Source: Actinomycetota bacterium (GTDB lineage Bacteria > Actinomycetota > Acidimicrobiia > Acidimicrobiales > Microtrichaceae). Taken from it: DNA of 7,125 nucleotides. The stretch lies in NCBI GenBank assembly GCA_009700815.1, contig WLLG01000107.1, positions 1 to 7,125 of the forward strand, written 5' to 3'. Below the pieces are notes generated by a model. That model searched no databases and was not told where the DNA came from. It saw nothing but the letters and a program-made list of their open reading frames with translations. Below, piece after piece: positions 1 through 6,115 of this stretch; the first letter of the stretch is position 1, and each line of letters opens with the position of its first letter. The position numbers and the translations under genes were made by a program.

Positions 1-554
1 ACCTCGTTCAGAGGAGTTCGGATAAAGCCTGGCGAGACGCTGTTCACCCGAATCTGCGGTGCAAGCTCAAGCGCAGCAGCCTGCGAGAGGGCTATCACTG
101 CAGCCTTGGCCGCAGAGTACGGGGCTTCACCACGAGTTGGTCGGACTCCCGACACGCTTGCCACATTGACGATGCTTCCCCCACCACTCGCCCGCATCAG
201 CGGGGCCGCCGTGCGCATTGCCGAGTAGGTACCCGAGAAGTTCACCGCAAAGATCAGGTCAATCTCTGCGTCGGTATAGCTTTCGAAGCCCTTGAGGTTG
301 CCTATCCCAGCGTTGTTCACTAAGCCGACTAGCCCATGGAGCTGCTCTGCTCCTCGCTCAAGTTCGGCAGCTAGCGCTTCGCTATTGGCAACGTTTGCAC
401 TCAGTGCTACCCCGCCAACCTCTTCAGCAATCTGTGCCGCCGCTGACGCGTTGCGATCAAGGACACCAACCGCTACCCCCTGGGCTGCAAGCTGACGACA
501 AACGGCTGCTCCGATACCCGAACCTCCGCCAGTGACAATCACGCCGCCAGTCAT
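1..554 (-). CDS. Short-chain dehydrogenase/reductase (SDR), C-terminus outside the window
   Basis: Classical SDR, a soluble NAD(P)-dependent oxidoreductase of unknown substrate. I translated it by hand from the ATG at 554; 184 codons are visible and the reading frame runs off the left edge. Seen: the nucleotide-binding glycine motif TGGGSGIG (residues 8-15), Asp33 at the end of the second beta strand (VLDRN), which by family rules favours NAD(H) over NADP(H), NNAG (80-83), and the catalytic set Asn105, Ser133, Tyr146 and Lys150 (YSAAK). The PGFIRT segment (175-180) normally follows the active site. Classical SDRs are about 250 residues, so roughly 65 residues are missing. The start codon overlaps the stop of the upstream EthD-domain gene as ATGA, which indicates translational coupling in one operon. 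The family is certain; the substrate cannot be told from the sequence. Confidence 0.95.
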   Translation of the reverse strand, partial: MTGGVIVTGGGSGIGAAVCRQLAAQGVAVGVLDRNASAAAQIAEEVGGVALSANVANSEALAAELERGAEQLHGLVGLVNNAGIGNLKGFESYTDAEIDLIFAVNFSGTYSAMRTAAPLMRASGGGSIVNVASVSGVRPTRGEAPYSAAKAAVIALSQAAALELAPQIRVNSVSPGFIRTPLNE

Positions 555-925
555 GCAGTGCTTGTTCCTGTTTCGACCTCGCCACTGATGACGACCGTAG
601 GCTCTTCAGTGACGATGAATTCTATAGCACTCATGTCCAAGAAAACCTGCTCATCTGGAGCGATCAAGTTGGCATAGGCGGGCTCAGACATGAAGCCCAC
701 AAAGTCATCAATCGAGTTGAACCATTGAACGGCAACCCCATCAAGGCCCTCATTCCCTGACAGCGCATCACCACGGTGACGAACATGTTGCTCATAACGA
801 ACAATATGCCGAGCCAGAAGTGGTTCATTCTTGATCAGCGGGCCATGGTGATCCCGCCAATGGGTAATGAACTCCTCGGTTGTCATGTCCGGATTTTTAC
901 GCAGCAATGCAAACAGTTTGACCAT
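551..925 (-). CDS. EthD-domain protein, 124 residues
   Basis: Small dimeric alpha/beta-barrel (ferredoxin-like) protein of the EthD family. Members occur beside oxidoreductase and degradation genes, and most have no proven reaction. Seen: the N-terminal signature MTTEEFITHWRDHHGPL (residues 14-30), then DGVAVQWF (62-69) and a closing DEQVFLDMSAIEF (91-103), all typical of the family; about 100-130 residues is the normal size. I chose the ATG at 925 because a perfect GGAGG lies at 930-934 on the minus strand, just upstream. The frame stays open to an ATG at 1045, but that extension of 40 residues runs into the divergent gene and has no family similarity. The stop overlaps the start of the SDR gene (ATGA), so the two are probably co-translated. 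A role in oxidative breakdown of a lipid, terpenoid or aromatic compound is only a guess. Confidence 0.9.
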   Translation of the reverse strand: MVKLFALLRKNPDMTTEEFITHWRDHHGPLIKNEPLLARHIVRYEQHVRHRGDALSGNEGLDGVAVQWFNSIDDFVGFMSEPAYANLIAPDEQVFLDMSAIEFIVTEEPTVVISGEVETGTSTA

Positions 926-990
926 GAATCCTCCATCGACGAATACCAAAGTGGCATCGTTGCACAAATACAGGTGAGTAGATTGTCTGT

Positions 991-1443
991 GTGAATGCTC
1001 CTGCGAACAACCTTGGACAAATTCGGAAGCTACCAATTTTTGCAAGCCTCACCGAAGAGGAACTCACAGAAATTGAACAACTCACGGACGAAGTCCACAT
1101 TGAGCAGGGCAGAACCATCATGCGCCAAGGTGATCTAGGCCAAGAATTTGCTCTGATCGTCTCAGGCGAAGCCAATATCATCAAGGACGATCAGGTAGTG
1201 GCTCGAATCGGCCCGGGCGATTATTTTGGCGAAGTGGCCCTGCTTGATTCGATTACCCGGTCAGCTTCTGTCGTGGCAGCAACAGACATGACCCTCGAGG
1301 TTATCGACCGACGAGGATTCAATACGCTGCTTGATGACGTCCCACGACTCGCCCGAGCATTGTTGCGGGGAATCGCTCACCGCTTGGCCGAGCGTGAAGA
1401 AGAGATCGACCAACTCAGAGTCGAGCTTGCGAGGCAAGCATGA
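991..1443 (+). CDS. Stand-alone cyclic nucleotide-binding domain protein, 150 residues
   Basis: Single CRP/PKA-type cyclic-nucleotide-binding domain without an attached effector. Residues 14-125 form the cupin-like fold. The phosphate-binding cassette is FGEVALLDSITRSA (79-92), with Glu81 and Arg90 spaced nine residues apart as in cAMP-binding PKA domains, so it probably still binds a cyclic nucleotide. The end (about 128-149) is a charged, heptad-like helix rich in Glu and Arg that could dimerise or contact a partner. No helix-turn-helix or enzymatic domain follows, so it is not a CRP transcription factor by itself. The GTG at 991 is the only sensible start before the conserved fold; its ribosome binding site is weak (AGGTGAG about 12 bases upstream). 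It is divergent from the EthD gene, with 65 bases between the two starts. The partner is unknown. Confidence 0.88.
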   Translation: MNAPANNLGQIRKLPIFASLTEEELTEIEQLTDEVHIEQGRTIMRQGDLGQEFALIVSGEANIIKDDQVVARIGPGDYFGEVALLDSITRSASVVAATDMTLEVIDRRGFNTLLDDVPRLARALLRGIAHRLAEREEEIDQLRVELARQA

Positions 1444-1507
1444 ATCTAGAACCGCTAACGTATTGGGCTAGAGACCCTGGCCGGGGAACCGTGATCGAGG
1501 AGCGAAG

Positions 1508-1921
1508 ATGAGGACAATCGGTAACGTTATTTGGTTTATCTTGTGCGGAGTCTGGCTCGGGATCGCCTACATCTTGGCTGGCCTAGTTTCCTGCATCACG
1601 ATCATTGGAATTCCTTTCGGCATTCAGTCATTCAAGCTTGCGGGCTACGTCATGTGGCCATTCGGTAGGCAACTCGTCGAATCGCCGGGCAATAGGTTCT
1701 CAAAGGGTGTCTTCAACATAATCTGGATCATCTTCGGTGGAATCTGGCTAGCCATAACCCACGTGATCTTCGGCATCCTGCTCTGCATCACCATCTTGGG
1801 AATTCCATTTGGAATCAAGAACTTCTCGATGGCGAAACTGGCACTGTTTCCGTTTGATTTTTCGGTGGAACGCAAAGGCGACCCCGGACCAAACGAAGCA
1901 CCACTCACCTCTGACAACTAG
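1508..1921 (+). CDS. yccF: YccF-family inner-membrane protein, 137 residues
   Basis: Small integral membrane protein of the YccF/DUF307 family, which has no established biochemical function. It is built as an internal duplication: residues 5-53 and 68-116 each carry the pattern W-x-(I/F)-x-x-G-(I/V)-W-L, a hydrophobic helix, then C-I-T-I-(I/L)-G-I-P-F-G-I and a closing P-F. The two GIPFGI motifs (34-39 and 98-103) are the family hallmark. The tail after residue 118 is polar and probably cytoplasmic. The start is well supported by GAGGAG at 1497-1502, five bases before the ATG. It lies 64 bases after the cyclic-nucleotide-binding gene and nine bases before the lipoprotein gene, so the three may be transcribed together. 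Family assignment is firm; the gene symbol follows the E. coli family name. Confidence 0.93.
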   Translation: MRTIGNVIWFILCGVWLGIAYILAGLVSCITIIGIPFGIQSFKLAGYVMWPFGRQLVESPGNRFSKGVFNIIWIIFGGIWLAITHVIFGILLCITILGIPFGIKNFSMAKLALFPFDFSVERKGDPGPNEAPLTSDN

Positions 1922-1930
1922 AACGGCGAC

Positions 1931-2299
1931 ATGCTCCACTCACCGCACAGCTTCAAGAAGTGTGCAGCCGCAGTCCTGTTCTGCGGCCTCATGACAGTGC
2001 TCTCATGTAGCAGCGCAGACACTTCGAGTATCGAACCCACAACTTCGACACTCAGTAAGGACGGGACAACTCCGACGAGTTATTCCCAGGCCGACCCAGT
2101 TCCGTCAGGAGACATGACCGAGATCTGGAAGAAGATGGGTTTCACGACTGAGCAAGCAGAATGCCTGAATGACAAGATGAAGGATCTTTCAACCAAGATT
2201 GACCCCGCTGATCCCACAGGTAGTTTGGCAGCGAACCAAACCTTGATTCAGGGGCTGATGGACGACTGCAAGATCAATGAAGCAACCCTGAAGCCCTGA
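1931..2299 (+). CDS. Putative small lipoprotein, 122 residues
   Basis: Not a family I recognise. The N-terminus reads as a lipoprotein signal peptide: Lys9-Lys10, a hydrophobic stretch (about 12-24), then the lipobox-like VLSC with Cys26 as the probable lipidated residue. A Ser/Thr/Pro-rich linker (27-60) would tether a small acidic domain (about 61-122) containing WKKMGFTTEQAECL and two cysteines (78 and 113) that could form one disulfide. The start at 1931 lies nine bases after the yccF stop and has no strong Shine-Dalgarno sequence, so coupling to yccF translation is plausible. The stop is followed by the leader of the cobalamin operon, and a promoter candidate there suggests that this gene belongs to the upstream group rather than the B12 operon. 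Export to the outer face of the membrane is inferred. Confidence 0.75.
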   Translation: MLHSPHSFKKCAAAVLFCGLMTVLSCSSADTSSIEPTTSTLSKDGTTPTSYSQADPVPSGDMTEIWKKMGFTTEQAECLNDKMKDLSTKIDPADPTGSLAANQTLIQGLMDDCKINEATLKP

Positions 2300-2340
2300 G
2301 CCTGTTCGGCCCAGTTGCGCTAGGGTGAGGCACGTAGTTT

Positions 2341-2367
2341 TTGGTTACGCTTTTTCAGTTTTACAAT
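2341..2367 (+). promoter_or_regulatory. Candidate promoter for the cobalamin riboswitch operon
   Basis: TACAAT at 2362-2367 is one base from the TATAAT consensus and sits in a locally AT-rich stretch just before the riboswitch aptamer. The only -35-like hexamer is TTGGTT (2341-2346) with a short 15-base spacer, so the -35 element is poor. A transcript starting around 2374 would begin at the 5' side of the riboswitch P1 stem, which fits. The call rests on the -10 element and its position. Confidence 0.45.
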
Positions 2368-2370
2368 TTT

Positions 2371-2490
2371 ACGCTGTGAGTTGAGGAAAGCCGGTGAGAA
2401 TCCGGCGCTGTCCCGCAACCGTAAACAAGGTGCGCAGTCCAAGTTGGGTGCGCAGATTTGTGAGTCGGAATGCTCAACTTGTGGTGATGC
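2371..2490 (+). promoter_or_regulatory. Cobalamin (vitamin B12) riboswitch aptamer
   Basis: Cis-acting RNA that binds a cobalamin and represses the downstream genes when it is bound. Seen: hairpin GCCGG (2390-2394) with CCGGC (2402-2406) around the conserved GGTGAGAATCC, then the conserved core GCTGTCCCGCAACCGTAA (2407-2424). A further stem is made by the self-complementary TGCGCA at 2431-2436 and 2449-2454, followed by the B12-box-like GAGTCGGAATGCTC (2462-2475). The closing P1 helix pairs 2376-2384 with 2474-2482 (GAGUUGA with UCAACUU plus outer G-U wobbles). These are hallmarks of the cobalamin riboswitch class. Whether it prefers adenosyl-, methyl- or hydroxocobalamin cannot be told by eye. 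It precedes the surface protein and ECF transporter genes, and so predicts that their substrate is cobalamin or a corrinoid. Confidence 0.95.
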
Positions 2491-2560
2491 TTCGAGCTCG
2501 TCCGTCGCGGAAAACGGATGCCGGGGCCTGGTGCGTCCTTGCGATTTTGTGAGTGGCTTT

Positions 2561-2583
2561 CTAGGTACACGGTGCCTAGGGGA
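2561..2583 (+). promoter_or_regulatory. Expression-platform hairpin overlapping the ribosome binding site
   Basis: CTAGGTAC (2561-2568) pairs with GTGCCTAG (2572-2579) across a three-base loop, with one G-U wobble. The 3' arm runs into the purine-rich AGGGGA (2578-2583), the best Shine-Dalgarno candidate for the ATG at 2593 (nine-base spacing). The stem therefore covers the 5' edge of the ribosome binding site. No U-tract follows, so control of translation rather than of termination is inferred. Confidence 0.6.
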
Positions 2584-2592
2584 ACCACATAC

Positions 2593-5007
2593 ATGCACTC
2601 CAGACTCACCAAGTCACCATTGAAACAATTCAGCCCTCGGCGGGCGTTTGTGACTGCTGTGTGCCTAGTGGCTGCATTATTGGGCTTTGGTTCGCTCACC
2701 GGCACGAACTCTCGAATAGCAGCTGCCAATCTGCCAGCAGCAAGTGCGGAAGCTCGTCCCGAGGCAACCGCTGCAATGGACTGGTTGAGCTCTCAACTCG
2801 CCGCCAACGGCAGTACCTTTCCCGGGTTTGCCATCGGGACCAGCCCGGCTAGAACTGACTGGGGTCTCACCGCAGATGCAGTGCTGAGCTTTATTGCAGC
2901 CGGCCAAGGCTCCGACCCCGCCCCGCAAGCAGCCGCAAACCAACTGATCTCAAATCTGAGCGATTTCACGACCTATGAACCGCAGATTCTTGGCGTTCGA
3001 CTGGCCGGCCCAACTGCAAAAGTCCTGCTAATCGCCGAGAGCTTGGACCTGCAATCCTCGTTTGCCTCGGGGCTGGATTTGGAGCAGGAGCTTCGCTCCC
3101 TCATGGTCACGACAGGGCCACAGGCCGGGCGATTTACTGATCGAAACCCGAGCATTTCTGACCCGCTGTCCGGTGATTCAAATAATGGGTTTGGCCAAGC
3201 TCTAGCGGTTCTCAGCCTGAGCTTGACCGATTCTCAGGTTCCCGCTGAGGCGGTTGAGTTCTTGATCGGCCAGCAGTGCCCGAATGGTGGATTCAGACTG
3301 ATTTATACGCTGACTCCGAATTGCATCAGCAACGAGCGCTCCGATACTGACGCCACAGCAATCGCTACACAAGCACTCCTCAGCGTGGAGCGAACACCCG
3401 CCGTCGAAGCAGCCCTCAGTAGAGCTCTTGGCTGGCTGTTAGCCAAGCAAGACCGCAGCACAGGAGGGTTCGGTGGAACGGGTTCCACGGCATCGATCAA
3501 CGCAAACAGCAGTGGCCTGTCAGCGCAGGCACTTCGCGCAGCGGGACAACTAGAAGCTGCCGAACGAGCCGCCAATTGGATCACATCCTCGCTTCAACTC
3601 AACGGCGCAATCGCGTATACGCCAACTGCTCGTGCGGCGGCTGTCACGAGTGGGATTCCTAGCAACCTTGAAGATCAGTGGCGCCGCGCAACAACCCAAG
3701 GAGTGCTCGCCCTAGGCCTCTCTGCTTTCGCACCCGCATTCGCGACAGAATTGCCTGTAGTCCCGCCTGCAACAGTCCCCCAAACAACAGCCCCGACAAC
3801 AGTCCCCCCAACAACAGCCCCGAGCGGCACAGCCCCGATTACCACAGCCCCGATTACCACAGCCCCTATCACCACGGCCCCTGCTACTCAGGCTCCTGCC
3901 GCCGTGCTTGGAGCCCAGACCACAGCAACCTCGCTTGCATTCACCGGTACTCCCTCGAAACCACTCATCTTTCTTGGCGTTGCACTCCTCATGCTTGGAG
4001 TTGCAATGGTCACTGTGAGCCGCAAACCAAGAGGCCTGCGGGCATCCAAGCCAGCGATAATCGGAATTGGAATCGCCGGAGTTCTGAGTGCCTCGCTCCT
4101 GCAGACTCCACCCGTTGCAGCAGCAGAGGGTGCATGCACTACTGCAACCGGCATCACGCTAGTGATTGACTTCCAAGATCTAGGTGGGGGCATCAGTACC
4201 CGCTGCGTATCAAGCGCAGTAGAAAATGGATTCGAGGCCCTGACCGCGGCGGGAATCAACTTTCAAACAGCCACGCGTGCACCAGGGTTTCTCTGCAAGA
4301 TTGCAGGACTCCCAACTACAGAACAATGCATTCAACCAGCGCCTACCACCGCATATTGGTCGTACTGGCTAGCTAATCGAGGCGGAAACTGGTGCTACAG
4401 CAGCTTGGGTGCAGGAAATATTTTGCCTCCGCCAGGCTCGGTGCAGGGCTGGTCGTTCTCCCTGAATCGGAGTGATTCAGATGCGCCAGCACCCCGAGTG
4501 CCACCACCACCTGCGCTTGCTGCTAGCAGCCCATCGCTCTCGGTCGGTGGAGGTTGCGATTCAGCAGTCGTTCCAATCTCAGCCGCAGGAGATGCCGCAG
4601 CCCTACCCCTAGATGCAGCCCCGCCCCTCACTCCTGCCCCAGCCGCAGCTTCACGCCCAGCCACTACTCCAGTTCCAACTCCGCCCCTAACGCCAGCCCC
4701 AGCGGCAAGCCCAGCAGATGCCGCAGCAGCCCCCAGTGCTCCATCCGGGGTCACTCCTAGCAGCAGCCTGGCCTCCTCTAGGCCTTCAAATTCGAAAGAG
4801 CCTCCAAATTCGAATGGGCCTGCAAGTTCACAAGAGCCCCGTGCTTCGCGCTCAAGCCGTCGCGAGCAAACTGCGCCGGCGGCGCTCAGCCTGAACCAAG
4901 AAACTGGCTCGACCTCATCTCCGGTCGGACTCCTCGTAGCAGTAGTACTGCTCCTCGGCATTGGATCTGGCGCCGTGCTGTTGAGGCGACGTGCAACTCG
5001 CCCCTGA
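2593..5007 (+). CDS. Surface-anchored, transcobalamin-like protein (alpha-toroid plus DUF4430-like domain), 804 residues
   Basis: Predicted extracellular cobalamin-capture protein. I chose the ATG at 2593 because of AGGGGA at 2578-2583 and the immediate signal peptide; the frame is open to an ATG at 2518, inside the riboswitch leader. In order: signal peptide (about 1-50, Arg-Arg then a hydrophobic core 18-35); an alpha/alpha-toroid region like prenyltransferase/squalene-oxidase repeats (about 58-383) with WGLTADAVLSF, NGGF (231-234), GGFGG (291-295) and a Cys229/Cys244 pair; a Thr-Pro linker (about 388-435); sorting-type motif LAFTG (448-452), a membrane helix (459-475) and basic RKPRGLR; a second signal-like helix ending PVAAAEG (488-513). 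Then comes a compact domain (513-623) containing YWSYW and an SSLGAG...PGSVQGWSF stretch, resembling DUF4430/transcobalamin C-terminal domains. An Ala-Pro-Ser linker (about 630-770) and a last membrane helix with Arg-Arg-Arg (777-800) finish the protein. The riboswitch upstream and EcfT downstream (17-base overlap) support a B12 role; ligand binding is inferred. Confidence 0.88.
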   Translation: MHSRLTKSPLKQFSPRRAFVTAVCLVAALLGFGSLTGTNSRIAAANLPAASAEARPEATAAMDWLSSQLAANGSTFPGFAIGTSPARTDWGLTADAVLSFIAAGQGSDPAPQAAANQLISNLSDFTTYEPQILGVRLAGPTAKVLLIAESLDLQSSFASGLDLEQELRSLMVTTGPQAGRFTDRNPSISDPLSGDSNNGFGQALAVLSLSLTDSQVPAEAVEFLIGQQCPNGGFRLIYTLTPNCISNERSDTDATAIATQALLSVERTPAVEAALSRALGWLLAKQDRSTGGFGGTGSTASINANSSGLSAQALRAAGQLEAAERAANWITSSLQLNGAIAYTPTARAAAVTSGIPSNLEDQWRRATTQGVLALGLSAFAPAFATELPVVPPATVPQTTAPTTVPPTTAPSGTAPITTAPITTAPITTAPATQAPAAVLGAQTTATSLAFTGTPSKPLIFLGVALLMLGVAMVTVSRKPRGLRASKPAIIGIGIAGVLSASLLQTPPVAAAEGACTTATGITLVIDFQDLGGGISTRCVSSAVENGFEALTAAGINFQTATRAPGFLCKIAGLPTTEQCIQPAPTTAYWSYWLANRGGNWCYSSLGAGNILPPPGSVQGWSFSLNRSDSDAPAPRVPPPPALAASSPSLSVGGGCDSAVVPISAAGDAAALPLDAAPPLTPAPAAASRPATTPVPTPPLTPAPAASPADAAAAPSAPSGVTPSSSLASSRPSNSKEPPNSNGPASSQEPRASRSSRREQTAPAALSLNQETGSTSSPVGLLVAVVLLLGIGSGAVLLRRRATRP
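3834..3878 (+). repeat. Three 15-base tandem repeats encoding a Thr-Pro linker
   Basis: Units at 3834-3848, 3849-3863 and 3864-3878 have the form CCCGATTACCACAGC; the first two are identical and the third differs at three positions. They encode the repeated pentapeptide P-I-T-T-A in the linker between the toroid and the LAFTG motif. Looser Thr-Pro repeats (TTAP and TTVP) precede them from about 3770. The linker is probably a flexible stalk whose length could vary between strains. Confidence 0.85.
4783..4836 (+). repeat. Three imperfect 18-base tandem repeats in the C-terminal stalk
   Basis: Units at 4783-4800, 4801-4818 and 4819-4836 follow the pattern CCT-N-CAA-(A/G)-TTC-..., encoding PSNSKE, PPNSNG and PASSQE. 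They lie in the Ala/Pro/Ser-rich stalk just before the last membrane helix of the surface protein. This stalk also contains PPLTPAPAA twice (residues 677-685 and 697-705). Confidence 0.75.
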
Positions 5008-6115
5008 GCGAACGGGGCCGGTAGCCCAACCTTCTGCTCGAGCCCGGCGCACTGCAAGAGACCTGCACCCAGGTGCATGGTGGATCTGGGCCCTAGGGAT
5101 GGCAACGGCCGCTAGTCGAACCACCAACCCACTTCTACTCGGCCTTATTCTGGCCGTAGTCGCCTTTGTAGTCTCCGCTCGACGCACCGAAGCGCCTTGG
5201 GCCAAGGGTTTCAAGGCCTATCTCTGGTTCGGCCTTATCATCATCGGAACCCGCTTGGCTTTTCGCTTGCTGCTAGATGGGCAATACGGGGCGCATGTTC
5301 TCTTTCGGCTCCCCGAACTGGCGTTACCTTCAGTTGCCGCTGGTGTTCGCATTGGTGGTGCGGTCTCAGTGGAAGGCCTACTTGCGGCGTTCTATGACGG
5401 ACTTCGGTTAGCAACTCTGCTCATCTGCTTAGGTGCGGCGAATGTTCTGGCAAATCCAAAGCGGCTACTCAAGTCCGTGCCCGGAGCCCTTCATGAGGTC
5501 GGTGTTGCGCTCACCGTTGCATTGACCATGGCTCCGCAGCTAGTCGAAAGTGCACAGCGGATCCGCAAAGCACGCAGGTTGAGGGGTGAACTCGGCCGAC
5601 GAACTCACTTCTTTGCAGAGGTCCTAGTACCGGTAATGACCGATGCACTTGACCGCTCGCTGCTCTTAGCAGCAGCTATGGACTCGAGGGGATACGGAAG
5701 GACTGCACATGTTCCGCAACGCACCCGGCGCGTGACTGGAACTCTGGTCCTTGCTGGACTCATTGGTGTATGCATTGGCATTTACGGCCTTCTTGATGGC
5801 AGCAGTCCATGGACCCTCGGTGTCCCGATGCTCACATTAGGGCTACTTGCTGCAGGTATTGGTTTTTTCATCGGCGGTCAAAGGGTGCAGCGAACTCGTT
5901 ACCGGCCAGACCCGTGGCTACTAGCTGAGTGGGGGGTGTCAGCAATTGGAATCCTCGTCGCGACCACTCTGTTTGCGGCCGCAGTCCGAAACCCCACGAG
6001 CCTGAATCCCTCGCTGCAACCGCTGCAGTGGCCAACACTTCCGCTCCTACCGACGCTTGCCATTTTGCTTGGTGCTCTGCCAGCGTGGATCGCTCCACCA
6101 CCGGTGCAGTCATGA
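4991..6115 (+). CDS. ecfT: ECF transporter transmembrane component EcfT, with extended C-terminus
   Basis: Membrane scaffold of an energy-coupling-factor (ECF) importer, linking the two ATPases to a substrate-binding S component. Seen: hydrophobic helices at about 30-40, 47-62, 76-97 and 130-153; then the cytoplasmic coupling region with two Arg-containing motifs, KARRLRG (193-199) and MDSRGYG (230-236, cf. the family pattern AMxxRGY), which dock on the ATPases. After this the protein continues with about four more hydrophobic segments (250-270, 275-296, 313-332 and 347-368). At 374 residues it is about 100 longer than usual EcfT proteins (about 265). The start is the GTG at 4991, overlapping the upstream gene by 17 bases, with GAGG at 4983-4986; the first 25 residues are poorly conserved in character, so a later start is possible. 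The stop overlaps the ATPase start as ATGA. Cobalamin as substrate is inferred from the riboswitch. Confidence 0.88.
   Translation: MQLAPERTGPVAQPSARARRTARDLHPGAWWIWALGMATAASRTTNPLLLGLILAVVAFVVSARRTEAPWAKGFKAYLWFGLIIIGTRLAFRLLLDGQYGAHVLFRLPELALPSVAAGVRIGGAVSVEGLLAAFYDGLRLATLLICLGAANVLANPKRLLKSVPGALHEVGVALTVALTMAPQLVESAQRIRKARRLRGELGRRTHFFAEVLVPVMTDALDRSLLLAAAMDSRGYGRTAHVPQRTRRVTGTLVLAGLIGVCIGIYGLLDGSSPWTLGVPMLTLGLLAAGIGFFIGGQRVQRTRYRPDPWLLAEWGVSAIGILVATTLFAAAVRNPTSLNPSLQPLQWPTLPLLPTLAILLGALPAWIAPPPVQS

Noticed and set aside
926..1045. N-terminal extension of the EthD-domain protein to an ATG at 1045 on the minus strand.
   Set aside because: It would overlap the divergent cyclic-nucleotide-binding gene, and the strong GGAGG at 930-934 points to the ATG at 925.
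1470..1500. GC-rich CCCTGGCCGGGG between the cyclic-nucleotide-binding gene and yccF as a terminator.
   Set aside because: The stem is only three to four base pairs, with no loop of reasonable size and no T-run.
2300..2342. Possible terminator after the lipoprotein gene: GCCT/AGGC and GCCC/GGGT arms followed by TTTTT at 2338-2342.
   Set aside because: The pairing is interrupted by large internal loops, and the T-run starts several bases after the stem; too weak to list.
2518..2592. N-terminal extension of the surface protein from the ATG at 2518.
   Set aside because: It lies in the riboswitch expression platform, has no ribosome binding site, and would place 25 polar residues before the signal peptide. 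The ATG at 2593 has both a Shine-Dalgarno sequence and an immediate signal peptide.
3834..3878. Short regularly spaced repeats as a CRISPR-like array.
   Set aside because: The units are directly adjacent without spacers, are multiples of three, and encode a repeated pentapeptide in frame.
3678..4169. Plus-strand open frame in another phase (163 codons), rich in His, Pro and Ser.
   Set aside because: It is a shadow of the Thr-Pro repeat linker of the real gene; the repeats avoid stop codons in several frames.
4395..5105. Long minus-strand open frame (236 codons) opposite the end of the surface protein.
   Set aside because: Its Gly/Ala/Arg-rich composition is the mirror of the Ala-Pro-Ser stalk on the plus strand; no ribosome binding site or domain is visible.
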